DNA of 64,000 bases. Origin: Dechloromonas sp. (GTDB lineage: Bacteria > Pseudomonadota > Gammaproteobacteria > Burkholderiales > Rhodocyclaceae). This document shows positions 37,156 to 47,537 of the stretch, in pieces (the first letter of the stretch is position 1; every line of letters begins with the position of its first letter). Location of the stretch: positions 109,044 through 173,043 of the forward strand of contig JAABQV010000006.1 of the NCBI GenBank assembly GCA_011391255.1. The letters run 5' to 3'. Under the pieces are notes generated by a model. That model did not search any database. It was not told the DNA's origin and saw nothing but the letters and a program-made list of their open reading frames with translations. Made by a program: the position numbers and the translations under genes.

Positions 37156-38103
37156 ATGGCGCTTTCAGATCCGGATTGTTTCAATATGTGGTTCAAGAAT
37201 CTCCAGCTTTACCGTCTGCCAACGCCATGGTCTATCGAACTGGCGAAATTTGAAGAACTCCTCGAACGCGGCCCCTTCGTCAAATGCCCGAGCAACCAGC
37301 CGATGTCACGTGGCTGGACTTCCCCGCGCCAGGACGGCGCACTGGTTTTCTCGCTCGGTGGCCAATGGCTGATCGCGCTGGCTGTCGAACAGCGCCTGCT
37401 GCCCTCCTCGGTGGTCAATGAAGAGGTCAAGGAACGCGCGGTGTTAGTCACCGAACAGCAGGGTTACGCACCCGGCCGCAAGCAATTGAAGGAAATGCGC
37501 GAACGCATCACCGAAGAACTGATGCCGCGCGCCTTTACCCGCCGCCGCAATACCTTCGTCTGGATCGACCCGCAAAACGGCTGGTTCTGTGTCGATGCAT
37601 CAAGCCCCGGCAAGGCCGAAGAAGTCATCGAACACCTGCGCCATTGCCTCGACGATTTCCCGCTGACCATGCTCCATACCCAGCTCTCGCCGGTCTCGGC
37701 GATGGCTGACTGGCTGGCTGGCGGCGATGCGCCGGCCGGGTTCACCATCGACCGCGATTGTGAGCTGAAAGCCATCGACGATGAAAAATCAGCAGTGCGT
37801 TACGTGCGTCACGCCCTCGACGGCGACGATATCGAAGCGCAGATAAAGACCCACCTCGCCGCCGGCAAGCTGCCAACCAAGCTGGCATTGACCTGGGACG
37901 ACCGCATCTCCTTCATCCTCAGCGAAAAGCTGGAAATCAAGCGCCTCGCCTTCCTTGACCTGCTGAAAGAACAAGCCGAGAAAACCGCCGAACATGCCGA
38001 CGAGCAGTTTGATGCCGACTTTGCGCTGATGTCCGGCGAGCTCGCCCGCTTCCTGCCGCAACTCGTTGCAGCACTCGGCGGCGAAGTCGTCGAGGGCCAA
38101 TGA
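37156..38103 (+). CDS. rdgC: recombination-associated protein RdgC
   Basis: MWFKNLQLYRL-type N-terminus, LVFSLGGQWLIALAVEQRLLPSSVVNEEVKERA. Confidence 0.93.
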   Translation: MALSDPDCFNMWFKNLQLYRLPTPWSIELAKFEELLERGPFVKCPSNQPMSRGWTSPRQDGALVFSLGGQWLIALAVEQRLLPSSVVNEEVKERAVLVTEQQGYAPGRKQLKEMRERITEELMPRAFTRRRNTFVWIDPQNGWFCVDASSPGKAEEVIEHLRHCLDDFPLTMLHTQLSPVSAMADWLAGGDAPAGFTIDRDCELKAIDDEKSAVRYVRHALDGDDIEAQIKTHLAAGKLPTKLALTWDDRISFILSEKLEIKRLAFLDLLKEQAEKTAEHADEQFDADFALMSGELARFLPQLVAALGGEVVEGQ

Positions 38104-38507
38104 AGCCGGCTGAACACTGCCCTTGCGGCTCGAATCGCGCTTACTCAGCCTGTTGCGGTCGACTGCATTTAGGCTCCGAAAATGCGTTGACCGCCGAAGC
38201 CCTGATGCGCTCGCGCTACTGCGCCTACGCCCTCGGCCTTGAACCCTATTTGCTCGCCACCTGGCACGCCTCAACGCGCCCGGCCGAACTCAATCTGGCG
38301 GCAGAGGGTGGCACCAAATGGCTGGGCCTCAATATCAAAAGCCATCAGCTGATTGACAGCACGCACGCCACCGTCGAATTCATCGCCCGCTACCGAATTG
38401 CCGGACGCGGCTACCGCCTCTACGAGATCAGCCGCTTCGTCTGCGAAGACGGCTGCTGGTTCTACGTCGATGGCGACATCAATCCTCAAGAAAAGAATCA
38501 CGAATGA
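38100..38507 (+). CDS. YchJ family / SEC-C motif protein
   Basis: HCPCGSNRAYSACCGRLHLG...ALMRSRYCAYALG. Confidence 0.9.
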   Translation: MKPAEHCPCGSNRAYSACCGRLHLGSENALTAEALMRSRYCAYALGLEPYLLATWHASTRPAELNLAAEGGTKWLGLNIKSHQLIDSTHATVEFIARYRIAGRGYRLYEISRFVCEDGCWFYVDGDINPQEKNHE

Positions 38508-40183
38508 TCATCCTCAGAAACGTCACCCTGCGCCGTGGCACCAAGACCTTGCTCGACAAGACCTCGGTCACCATCAATCCCGGCGAAAAGGTTGGCCTGG
38601 TTGGCCGCAACGGCGCTGGCAAATCGACCCTCTTCGGGCTGATCAACGGCACGCTGCATGAGGATGGCGGCGACTTCTCGATGCCCAGCGCCTGGCGCAT
38701 GGGCCAGGTCGCGCAGGACATGCCGGAAACCGACCAATCGGCGACCGACTTCGTCATCGACGGCGACGTGACCCTGCTTGCCGCGCGCAACGAAGTGGTC
38801 GATGCCGAAGCCAGCGACGACGGCATGCGCATGGCCGAAGCCTACATGGCGCTGCACGATGCCGGCGATTACGATGCCGCGTCGCGCGCCCAGGCGCTGA
38901 TTCTCGGCCTCGGTTTCAGTGTCGCCCAGCTGGAAAACCCGGTGGACAGCTTCTCCGGCGGCTGGCGGATGCGCCTGCAACTGGCGCGCGCCCTGATGTG
39001 CCCGTCCGACATCCTGCTGCTCGACGAACCGACCAATCACCTGGACCTCGATGCTCTGGTCTGGCTCGAAGCCTGGCTCAAGCGCTATCAGGGCACGCTG
39101 GTCATGATCAGCCACGACCGCGAATTCCTTGATGCCATCACGCAAGTGACGGTGCACATCGACAACGCCAGGCTGGTTCGCTACGGCGGCAATTACAGCA
39201 AGTTCGAGGACATTCGCGCCGAACAGATGCTGCTGCAACAGGCGACGGTAGCCAAACAAGCCGAGAAAATCGCCCATCTGCAATCCTTCATCGCCCGCTT
39301 CAAGGCCAAGGCGAGCAAGGCCAAGCAGGCGCAGAGCCGGGTCAAGGCACTCGATCGCATGGAAAAGATCGCGCCGGTGCTAGCCGATGCCGAATTCACC
39401 TTCGAATTCAAGGAGCCGGTCAACCTGCCCAACCCGATGCTCTCGCTGGTCAACGCCAGTGTCGGCTACCCGCCACCGGAAGACGCGCCGGCTGGCACGC
39501 CGCCCACCGTCATCGTCAGCGGCATCAACCGCTCGGTGATGGCTGGGCAACGGATTGGTATTCTTGGTGCCAACGGTCAGGGCAAATCAACCCTGGTCAA
39601 AACCATCGCCCGCGATCTCGGCATCGTTGCCGGCGAAGTCACCGAAGGCAAGGGCCTCAGCATCGGCTACTTCGCGCAGCAGGAACTCGACGTGCTGCGC
39701 CCGCAGGACAACCCGCTCGAACACATGGTCCGCCTCGCCAAGGAAGCCATCGCCGCCGGGCGCAGCAATGTCCCAGGCCGCGAGCAGGAGCTACGCAACT
39801 TCCTCGGCACCTTCAATTTCGGTGGCGAAATGGTCAAGCAGGCTGTCGGCACCATGAGCGGTGGGGAAAAAGCTCGACTGGTGTTGTGCATGATCGTCTG
39901 GCAACGCCCCAACCTGCTGCTCCTTGACGAGCCGACCAATCACCTTGATCTATCGACGCGTGAAGCGCTCGGCATGGCGCTCAACGAATTTGAAGGCACA
40001 GTGATGCTGGTCAGCCACGACCGCGCCTTGCTGCGTGCCGTGTGCGACGAATTCTGGCTGGTCTCCAAAGGCGGCATCGAGCCGTTCGAGGGTGATCTGG
40101 AGGATTACCAGCGCTATTTGCTGGATGAGGCGAAGCGGGTGCGGGAAGAAGCGGCGGCGGCACACAAGCTGCGCGGCACCTGA
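38504..40183 (+). CDS. ABC-F family ATPase (YheS-like)
   Basis: Two ABC cassettes: GRNGAGKSTLF, LLDEPTNHLDLDALVWLE, GANGQGKSTLVK, TMSGGEKARLVL. Confidence 0.93.
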   Translation: MIILRNVTLRRGTKTLLDKTSVTINPGEKVGLVGRNGAGKSTLFGLINGTLHEDGGDFSMPSAWRMGQVAQDMPETDQSATDFVIDGDVTLLAARNEVVDAEASDDGMRMAEAYMALHDAGDYDAASRAQALILGLGFSVAQLENPVDSFSGGWRMRLQLARALMCPSDILLLDEPTNHLDLDALVWLEAWLKRYQGTLVMISHDREFLDAITQVTVHIDNARLVRYGGNYSKFEDIRAEQMLLQQATVAKQAEKIAHLQSFIARFKAKASKAKQAQSRVKALDRMEKIAPVLADAEFTFEFKEPVNLPNPMLSLVNASVGYPPPEDAPAGTPPTVIVSGINRSVMAGQRIGILGANGQGKSTLVKTIARDLGIVAGEVTEGKGLSIGYFAQQELDVLRPQDNPLEHMVRLAKEAIAAGRSNVPGREQELRNFLGTFNFGGEMVKQAVGTMSGGEKARLVLCMIVWQRPNLLLLDEPTNHLDLSTREALGMALNEFEGTVMLVSHDRALLRAVCDEFWLVSKGGIEPFEGDLEDYQRYLLDEAKRVREEAAAAHKLRGT

Positions 40184-40211
40184 GCCAGGGAAAGCAAGCC
40201 CGGCAGAATTA

Positions 40212-40244
40212 GAAGGCGGAATCTGAACAGATTTCCGCCTTTTT
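40212..40244 (+). terminator. rho-independent terminator after the ABC-F gene
   Basis: aaggcgga(a)tctg-aa-cagatttccgccttttt hairpin with U-run. Confidence 0.8.
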
Positions 40245-40354
40245 AATGGGCGCTACTTGAAATCTCGAATGAGTACTCGGTGCCCTAAGCGGGCAGCCGA
40301 TAATTTTTCAGCAATGGTAGCCTCAGACTGCAAGGAGCCATTCAATCAAGAATG

Positions 40355-40383
40355 AAAAACGGGAGCCGCAGCTCCCGTTCTGT
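40355..40383. terminator. candidate rho-independent terminator for the PEP-CTERM gene
   Basis: aaaaACGGGAGCcgcaGCTCCCGTtct hairpin just beyond the 3' end of ORF 40403-41050; A-run on + gives U-run on the minus transcript. Confidence 0.7.
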
Positions 40384-40402
40384 TGTGATGCTGTAGTACA
40401 GA

Positions 40403-41050
40403 TCAGGCGGCCTTTCGTCTTTTCGAGACCATCGTGAAGCCAAACAAAGCAGAACCAAACAACCAGACCGCGGCAGGCAACGGCACCGCACTCACATAAG
40501 AATCTGAATTCCCTCTCTGGCCAATGGCTTGCACATGGAGTCCAATTCTGAAGGTGTTATTGTTGAGCGCTGCAATCAGGCCGTTGAAATTATTCCCGGA
40601 GGCAAAACTCCCAAGGAACGTAACCCACTCATTACTACTATTGACACCATTAGACACGACAGGAGCATTCGAGTCTCCAGAGTAATCTGCATTGAAGCCA
40701 ATTCCGTTTCCGGAAGGCAAATTATGCGGTCTAGCAGAGTTGTCAAACAAAACGCCAGAAGATGCCGAAGAAAACACGATATCGGTAAATAAAGCCGATC
40801 CGGGTGAATTGATGTCGTCAAAGTAGATATCGGCTATCGAAGAGCTGATCCCTACATTGTTGCGAAATGTGAAAGACGCTTGATTCCCGACTGCCAAGAC
40901 TTCCACTGACAATTGGCCAGATAGGTTGCTGTTCCCGTTGTTCGTGATGTTCGTGAACCCGTAGGTCGACGCAGATGCGCTTTGCATAGCCAGCGTGTAG
41001 ATGGTTGCTGCAGCGAGCAGCAGAAACTTAATAGTCTGTATGGCTTTCAT
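40403..41050 (-). CDS. PEP-CTERM-type sorting-signal secreted protein (VPLPAAVWLFGSALFGF)
   Basis: Signal peptide, Asn/Ser-rich body, C-terminal VPLPAAVWLFGSALFGFTMVSKRRKAA. Confidence 0.85.
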   Translation of the reverse strand: MKAIQTIKFLLLAAATIYTLAMQSASASTYGFTNITNNGNSNLSGQLSVEVLAVGNQASFTFRNNVGISSSIADIYFDDINSPGSALFTDIVFSSASSGVLFDNSARPHNLPSGNGIGFNADYSGDSNAPVVSNGVNSSNEWVTFLGSFASGNNFNGLIAALNNNTFRIGLHVQAIGQRGNSDSYVSAVPLPAAVWLFGSALFGFTMVSKRRKAA

Positions 41051-41328
41051 TGTTTACCTCCTAGATATTGAGTCATACTAGTAAAGTGCACAATTTCCTT
41101 CAATAGTCCGTTCGACTAAAGCCGGAAGCAATAGGAACTGCCACACTTGGCGTGGCTCCCTCAGTTAATTTCTATAGGTACTTCGCGGTCAGACGAACGT
41201 CCACTACGCTGCATTGCCGACATTGACCTGAAAACAGTGACTGTCTCTTGTTGGCCGGGAGTACGCATTTGCATGGCGCACCGAAAGCCAGTCTCGCTTA
41301 CCCCTATGCTTAATCGGATTTACCCAAT

Positions 41329-42189
41329 TCACCCAACATAAGCACTAACCCTCACCGCCACGTTCAATATCGGGCTCAGATTGGGGGGCCCCAGATAACT
41401 TCCGGCAACCGGCGGTACGGCTTCCGGGTGGCGGGCGACGGCTGTTGCGATATGCCGGTTGCCGGTGACTTCGCCGCTGGTCGGGTCGAATCCTTTCCAG
41501 CCGGCGCCGGGCAGGTAAACCTCCGCCCAGGCATGGGTTGATCCGCTGCTGCCATCATTGAGCGTGGTGTTGAGGTAGCCGCTAACAAAACGACTGGCGA
41601 GACCGAGGTGGCGGCAGGCTTCGATGAACAGTGCGGCAAAATCGCGGCATGAACCGCTTTTGCTGGCGAGCGTGAAGGCCGGGGTCTGGACGCCGGGCTC
41701 TTCGCGCATTTGATAGCAAAACTGGCTGGTGATCGCGCGATTCATCTGATCGAGCAAGGTAAAAGTCTGGATCGGCCTGATGATTCCCAGGCTAGCGAGC
41801 CAGTCCTGCACTGGCAATTGATCGGCGGGATAAACCGCTTGCCGGAAAGGCGCCAGTTCAGCCTGCTCCTCATTTTCATAGGCAAATGGGTGGTTGACCG
41901 CATAATCGTCGATCAGAAAATCAAACGGATTGTCGTCGTAATGCTGAATCACCACATTGCTGGTAATCAGCAGGCGCTCAGTCATTTCACTGAAACGCAC
42001 GACAGCGACCGAGTTGTCGAGCACATCGCGTTTCCATTGCACGACATGCGCAGGAAAAATATCGATGACGGAGGACTCGATCCTGATCTGGTGACTCTCC
42101 CTCGGGTGCAACAGTAGCCGATGCGGCTGCAGGGACACCGGCGCCGCAAACCGGTACTCGGTGACATGGCTGATATTGAGACGCTGCAT
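41329..42189 (-). CDS. transglutaminase-like family protein
   Basis: ISHVTEYRFAAPVSLQPHRLLLHPRES...SKSGSCRDFAALFIEACRHLGLASRFVSGY...HAWAEVYLPGAGWKGFDPTSG catalytic C-H-D. Confidence 0.93.
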   Translation of the reverse strand: MQRLNISHVTEYRFAAPVSLQPHRLLLHPRESHQIRIESSVIDIFPAHVVQWKRDVLDNSVAVVRFSEMTERLLITSNVVIQHYDDNPFDFLIDDYAVNHPFAYENEEQAELAPFRQAVYPADQLPVQDWLASLGIIRPIQTFTLLDQMNRAITSQFCYQMREEPGVQTPAFTLASKSGSCRDFAALFIEACRHLGLASRFVSGYLNTTLNDGSSGSTHAWAEVYLPGAGWKGFDPTSGEVTGNRHIATAVARHPEAVPPVAGSYLGPPNLSPILNVAVRVSAYVG

Positions 42190-42276
42190 GGGGTTGTCTT
42201 TCCGTTATCTCCCGGCCAGGTTCGGCACCGGGGACTAATTGTAGCGAACGTACACTTCTGGCGCCTGATCAACAAC

Positions 42277-45200
42277 TCAAGCGCGAATCACTGCAACCTG
42301 CATTTGCAATTCGCGCAGCAATTCCATCGTTGAGTCACGCGCCGCAAGTAGCTCGGGAATCAAGGCACGGCAGTCATTGAGCCGCCCTTCGCGCCAAGCG
42401 TTATCAATACGGCCGGCGATTTCGTGTAGTCGCCGGTGGGTCGGCTCGATGTCTGCAAAAACCGGGTATGGCATATAACGGATCTGTGTTTGGCCGTAAT
42501 ACCAGCGCCCGAAATCGCACGCCGTCACATCGTCAGGGTTTTTGTTCTGTATCGGTTGCCCCTCGTTGGCGGCATAAACAATTTGCGCAACCCAATTTCG
42601 CATCTGAATTTCTGCAATCAGCAACGGATAATCAATGCTTCCCCAATGCAGGTGGCGAATTGATTCCCACAGCGGATCGGGGCGCCAGTTTTTAACCCAG
42701 CCGGGTAGTGCGTCTGCTTCCATTGGTTTGGCGATGCCATAGCCTTGCGCGTGGTCGCAATTCAATTGCATCAACAACCTGCCATGCTCAGCAGTTTCAA
42801 CCCCTTCAGCAATCACCTCGCGCTGGAATGCATTGGCCAAACCGATGACCCCCTGAACGATCACCAGATTGTTGAAATCGCTAAGAATCTCGCGCACAAA
42901 ACTCTGGTCGATCTTGATCGTTTTCGCCGGCAGTCGCTTCAAATAGGTCAGCGAGGAATAGCCGGTACCAAAATCATCCAGTGAGAAATTGACCCCAAGC
43001 TCGCGACAGTCGTCGATCACCCGCGAGGTCTTTACAACATCCTCCAGCGCTGCCGTTTCGAGAATTTCCAGCTCGAGCAGTGTCGAAACTGTCGGATGTC
43101 TCTGCAATGATCCTTTGAGCTTCTCAACAAAATCGGGCGACTGCAGCTGCCGGCCGGCCAGATTGACACTGACTGGCACCTCAAGCCCCGCCTCCCGCCA
43201 GGCTTCCATTTGCGTCAGCGCGGTCTCGATTACCCAGTCACCGATCCACTTAATCAAGTCGCCATCTTCGACAAACGGCAGAAACTCGATCGGCGGCAAC
43301 AGCCCGCGCTCGGGATGCTGCCAACGGATCAACGCTTCGGCACCAATCACCTTGCCGATGCGCATATCAACCTTGGGCTGGTAATACAGAACGAACTCGC
43401 CATCATCAAGCGCCTGATGAATCCGGGCGACGTGATCGTGGCGGCTGCGCGTGAAACGATCCTGTTCGGCATCGAATATCTGGAAGCAGTTCTTGCCCTC
43501 CTGCTTGGCCCGATACATCGCCTGATCGGCGTGGCGCAACAAGGTATCCGGATCCTGATCGTCGTGCGGAAAGATAGCGACGCCGACACTGGCCGAAATA
43601 CTGACGACTTCAGGCAACATGTTCAGCGGCAAGGAAACTTGCTTGAGCAGGCGTTTGACCGCACTCTCGCACTCTCCAATGTGCGCAAAACCAAGCAATA
43701 GCATGACGAATTCGTCACCGCCCAGACGCGCCACCGTATCGCCGCCGCGCAACATTGAGCGCATGCGGTTAGCCATTTCGACAAGAACGCTATCCCCGGC
43801 CTCATGACCCCAGGTGTCGTTGATTGGTTTGAAGCCGTCAAGATCAAGGTAGCAAACGGTCATTAGCGTCTGCGAACGGCGAGTCTGGGCAATCCCCTGA
43901 ACCAGGCGGTCGGCAAGCAGGGTGCGGTTGGGCAATTCGGTCAGCGCGTCGTAATACGCCATCTTGGTCAATTGCTTTTCCTGAGCCTTGATCCGCCCGA
44001 TATCAGAAAAAACCGCGACATAATTACTTAGTTTGCCGAACTGATCGCGCACCGCCGAAATTGAAAGCAGTTCCGGATAAACCTCGCCGTATTTGTTACG
44101 GTTCCAGATCTCACCGCGCCAGTTGTCGGATTCGCTAATGCTTTTCCACATTGCCTGATAGAACGCCAGATCATGCCGACCCGACTTGAGCACTCGCGGA
44201 TTACGACCAATCACTTCGCTGCGCTCCCATCCGGTAATCCGGGAAAATGCCGGATTAACGTCAAGGATGTTCCCGGAGGCATCGGTCAGGGTAATTCCGT
44301 CATGTGCGCTGCGAAATGCCGTGGCATGCAGGGTCAATTGCTTTTCAACTGCCAACTGCGCAGCGTAACGTTCGCTTAGTTCGCCGTGCGCCTGCGCCAG
44401 AGAACGGCGGGTAGTGTCGAGCCGGATAAAAAGCCAGGCAAGAAAGGACGTGAGCAACAAGGCGAGCACATAAAGCGCGCTGCGGTAACGACTAGCCATG
44501 GCATGGGCACTGGCATGGCCCTCTTCGTAAGTGCGATTGAGACTTTGCAGAAACTCGTCACTACGGAGGCCGGCGATTTCCTGCATCAGCGTATCGAGCG
44601 CCAGCCGCCGCGAACTTATGGTTTCGCCGTGACGAACAATATTAGTGATAGTCGCCTGAAGATCCCCTGACAAACTCAACTCATCAATTTCAGCTTGCGC
44701 TGCTTTTATTCGGGCCAGTCCATCCCGACTGGGGGTGTGCGAAAAAGCGAGCACTTCGCGGGTAAATTTATCAACGTGGTCGAGCGTCTCGTTATTCTTT
44801 GAATAATGTCCGGAATTTTCGAGGAACTCGCGGGTGATTACCGGAAAAATAGCCAACGAGTTGCGCAATACCGAGTTATCGCGCTTGAACTGATCAACCA
44901 GATCAGCCTTGCGTGCCAACATGTAGTCCAGGGTGCGCGCAATATCGCTAACCAATTCGCGATCCCTGTCTGCAAGAAAATCCGGCACATCGAACGCAAA
45001 CTTGACCGCCTGTGCGGCGCCTTGCATGTAGGCGGTCAGTGCATCGTAGTTTCGAACCTGCTCGAGGCGATTGGCCATCAACTGCCCATCAACCCGCGCA
45101 TCAAGCTCACGCAGGTCGCGCAACTCCTGGGTGTAAGCAAAATGACGTTCCGCCGAAACACTTTCCGCCTTGAAATACACCCAGCTCAGAGCAATCACGA

Positions 45201-45288
45201 GAAGCAGCATGATACCGACGCTGGCCAGTCTTCCCTGGTTGCCGATGAATGATGCGCGGAAACTCACTGTAGCGTTCGCCCCTGCCAC
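42277..45288 (-). CDS. membrane c-di-GMP enzyme: DAHL-like sensor - PAS - GGDEF - EAL - CZB-like
   Basis: RLGGDEFVMLL, GAEALIRWQHPERG, DDFGTGYSSL; C-terminal DDVTACDFGRWYYGQTQIRYMPYPVFADIEPTHRRLHEIA resembles a CZB zinc-binding domain. Confidence 0.88.
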   Translation of the reverse strand: MAGANATVSFRASFIGNQGRLASVGIMLLLVIALSWVYFKAESVSAERHFAYTQELRDLRELDARVDGQLMANRLEQVRNYDALTAYMQGAAQAVKFAFDVPDFLADRDRELVSDIARTLDYMLARKADLVDQFKRDNSVLRNSLAIFPVITREFLENSGHYSKNNETLDHVDKFTREVLAFSHTPSRDGLARIKAAQAEIDELSLSGDLQATITNIVRHGETISSRRLALDTLMQEIAGLRSDEFLQSLNRTYEEGHASAHAMASRYRSALYVLALLLTSFLAWLFIRLDTTRRSLAQAHGELSERYAAQLAVEKQLTLHATAFRSAHDGITLTDASGNILDVNPAFSRITGWERSEVIGRNPRVLKSGRHDLAFYQAMWKSISESDNWRGEIWNRNKYGEVYPELLSISAVRDQFGKLSNYVAVFSDIGRIKAQEKQLTKMAYYDALTELPNRTLLADRLVQGIAQTRRSQTLMTVCYLDLDGFKPINDTWGHEAGDSVLVEMANRMRSMLRGGDTVARLGGDEFVMLLLGFAHIGECESAVKRLLKQVSLPLNMLPEVVSISASVGVAIFPHDDQDPDTLLRHADQAMYRAKQEGKNCFQIFDAEQDRFTRSRHDHVARIHQALDDGEFVLYYQPKVDMRIGKVIGAEALIRWQHPERGLLPPIEFLPFVEDGDLIKWIGDWVIETALTQMEAWREAGLEVPVSVNLAGRQLQSPDFVEKLKGSLQRHPTVSTLLELEILETAALEDVVKTSRVIDDCRELGVNFSLDDFGTGYSSLTYLKRLPAKTIKIDQSFVREILSDFNNLVIVQGVIGLANAFQREVIAEGVETAEHGRLLMQLNCDHAQGYGIAKPMEADALPGWVKNWRPDPLWESIRHLHWGSIDYPLLIAEIQMRNWVAQIVYAANEGQPIQNKNPDDVTACDFGRWYYGQTQIRYMPYPVFADIEPTHRRLHEIAGRIDNAWREGRLNDCRALIPELLAARDSTMELLRELQMQVAVIRA

Positions 45289-46292
45289 TCGCCGGTCAGG
45301 GTGCGCAGAAAGGCAGTGATGGAATCAACCTCAGCCATGGTGAGCTTCCGTCCCAGCTGATAGCGGCCCATTAAGACAACGGCCTCTTCCAGAGTACGTG
45401 CTGAAGCATCGTGAAAATATGGCTCAGTAAGCGCGACATTACGCAGACTGGGCACCTTGAAAACGTGGCGATCCTCCTCCCGGCCAGTAACATTGAAGCG
45501 ACCGAGATCGACATTTTTTGGCTCACGTCCGGCAAAGTAATCGTCCATCACGCCAAAGCGCTGGAACATGTTGCCGCCAATCCCGGCACCCTGATGGCAA
45601 CTGGCACAACCGTAATCAAGAAAATGCTGGTAACCGGCTTGCTCAAGATCATTGAGCGCGGTTTTCTCCCCGCGCAAAAAGCGGTCAAAGCGACTGTTCG
45701 GCGTCACCAGGGTGCGTTCAAAAGCAGCAATGGCATTGACGATATTTTCACCAGTGATCCCATCCGGGTAAATTTTTGCGAAATCGCGCCGGTAATTTTC
45801 GTCCTTGTTCAGCTTTTCGATCACTTCTGACCAGTTCGAACCCATCTCGATTGGATTGTGCACCGGCCCCTTTGCCTGCGCTTCCAGGCTGGCGGCTCGC
45901 CCATCCCAGAACTGGACAAAATTCAGCCCGCTGTTAAAAACGGTAGGCGTATTGATCGCGCCCAATTTTCCGTCAATGCCAACGGAAACAGGTAATTGGT
46001 CATCGCCGGCACGCGAAAGATCGTGGCAGGAGATGCAGGCAATCGTGTCGTTGTGCGATAGTCGCTGATCAGAAAAAAGGCGCTGCCCCAAAAGCACTTT
46101 TTCAACCGGCTGGTTATCCGGCAGTGGCAGTGGCAGCAATGCCGCTCCCGACGGCAAGATACTCTGCGACAAAGTGCTCGGCGCTGCATGATTGGTGCTA
46201 CCACCCGGCAACTTGTCCGAGGCCACCCAAACCAGCGCCCCGCCGAACAAAGCGGCAAGGATCAGGGCAATCAGGTATTTGCGCGGCATCAT
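45264..46292 (-). CDS. MauG/cytochrome c peroxidase-like diheme protein
   Basis: CISCHDLSRAGDD and CASCHQGAGIGGNMFQRFG; FKVPSLRNVALTEPYFHDASA. Confidence 0.92.
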   Translation of the reverse strand: MMPRKYLIALILAALFGGALVWVASDKLPGGSTNHAAPSTLSQSILPSGAALLPLPLPDNQPVEKVLLGQRLFSDQRLSHNDTIACISCHDLSRAGDDQLPVSVGIDGKLGAINTPTVFNSGLNFVQFWDGRAASLEAQAKGPVHNPIEMGSNWSEVIEKLNKDENYRRDFAKIYPDGITGENIVNAIAAFERTLVTPNSRFDRFLRGEKTALNDLEQAGYQHFLDYGCASCHQGAGIGGNMFQRFGVMDDYFAGREPKNVDLGRFNVTGREEDRHVFKVPSLRNVALTEPYFHDASARTLEEAVVLMGRYQLGRKLTMAEVDSITAFLRTLTGEWQGRTLQ

Positions 46293-46357
46293 CAACAAAT
46301 TATATATCTCTGCATGCCAGAAAAACCGGCTATGGTATTTTATGCCGTTGCGCCCGC

Positions 46358-46780
46358 TCAGGCCGCCAGCGCCTTTCTCAGCCCACGCATCAGGCTGCCC
46401 AGCACGGGCAGTTTCATGTACAACTCCTCCGCCGTATCCCAATAATCGCGGTGGTAGTTAACCTTGCCTTCGAGATCAAAGCGCAGATGCGAAACACCGC
46501 GCATGGCCTGCATCCCGCCTTTGCCCCAGCTGCGCACTCGAAAATTGAGCACCCAGACCAACATCACCCCGTTTTCGGCGACGATGGTTTCGCTAACCTC
46601 AAACTTTGGATCGGCTACTTGCTGATACATGTGGCTAAAGATTTTCTCGATCGCCCGAACCCCATGGACTTCGTTGAACGGGTCTTTGAAATAGGCGTCA
46701 CTACTGTAAAAATCGGCGAAGCGGGTAACGCTCTCCGGTGTCAGTTCCCGGTAAAAGCGGATCAGATCATCAAGCGCCAT
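46358..46780 (-). CDS. NTF2/SnoaL-like family protein
   Basis: MALDDLIRFYRELTPESVTRFADFYSSDAYFKDPFNEVHGVRAIEKIFSHMY. Confidence 0.85.
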   Translation of the reverse strand: MALDDLIRFYRELTPESVTRFADFYSSDAYFKDPFNEVHGVRAIEKIFSHMYQQVADPKFEVSETIVAENGVMLVWVLNFRVRSWGKGGMQAMRGVSHLRFDLEGKVNYHRDYWDTAEELYMKLPVLGSLMRGLRKALAA

Positions 46781-46781
46781 T

Positions 46782-47537
46782 TCAGCCTCCAGTGCTGCGA
46801 CGAATCAACGGGAAATACCAGCTGTAGGGTAGCGCTGCCATGAACTTCATGAACAAGGTGAACCGCTTGGGGAAATGGATTTCAAATTTACCCTGTTTAA
46901 AGCCGTTGACCGCAGCAATCGCCGCTGCCTCTGGTGTCATCAGTGCCGGCATGTCGAAATCATTCTGCGCCGTCAATTGGGTGGCGACAAAGCCGGGATT
47001 GATCAGCCAGACGCCAATATTTTTTGGCAGGAGATCAAGGTGCAGCACTTCGGCAAAGTGAATTAGTGCCGCCTTGCCTGGCCCGTAGGCGAGCGCCTTG
47101 GGCAAGCCGCGATAGCCGGCAACACTGGCGACAAAGGCAATGCCGCCACCGCTCTGGAGATCAGGTAAAACGGTGGCGGTCAGGCGCATCGCGGCAAGAA
47201 AATTGACCTCGATGATTTTCTCGGCACGCGCCAGATCGAAATTGTCGGCGCGCATCGGCACGTAATCACCGGCCAGATAGATGACCAGATCAAGGCCGCC
47301 CAAGGCAACGAGCAAGCTGTCACGGGCGGCTGCAAGACTCGCCGTAGCAGTCGCATCGCAGGGCAGAATCAAAGCGTCGGGAATATTCAGCGCCTGTAGC
47401 TTTTCTGCGCTGCGTGCCGACAAAGCCAAGCGCGCACCGCGCCCGGCCAGTTCATGCGCCAGCGCCGCACCGATGCCGCTGGAAGCACCGACCAGCCAGA
47501 CCCGCTTGCCCTTCCAGTCGGTGATTTTCGGGTTCAT
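46782..47537 (-). CDS. SDR family oxidoreductase
   Basis: WLVGASSGIGAALAHELAGRGARLALSARS...VASVAGYRGLPKALAYGPGKAALI. Confidence 0.9.
   Translation of the reverse strand: MNPKITDWKGKRVWLVGASSGIGAALAHELAGRGARLALSARSAEKLQALNIPDALILPCDATATASLAAARDSLLVALGGLDLVIYLAGDYVPMRADNFDLARAEKIIEVNFLAAMRLTATVLPDLQSGGGIAFVASVAGYRGLPKALAYGPGKAALIHFAEVLHLDLLPKNIGVWLINPGFVATQLTAQNDFDMPALMTPEAAAIAAVNGFKQGKFEIHFPKRFTLFMKFMAALPYSWYFPLIRRSTGG

Noticed and set aside
41051-41328. Possible transposon remnant in the intergenic region before the transglutaminase gene
   Set aside because: Some short segments look repeat-like but no terminal inverted repeats or transposase fragment could be shown.
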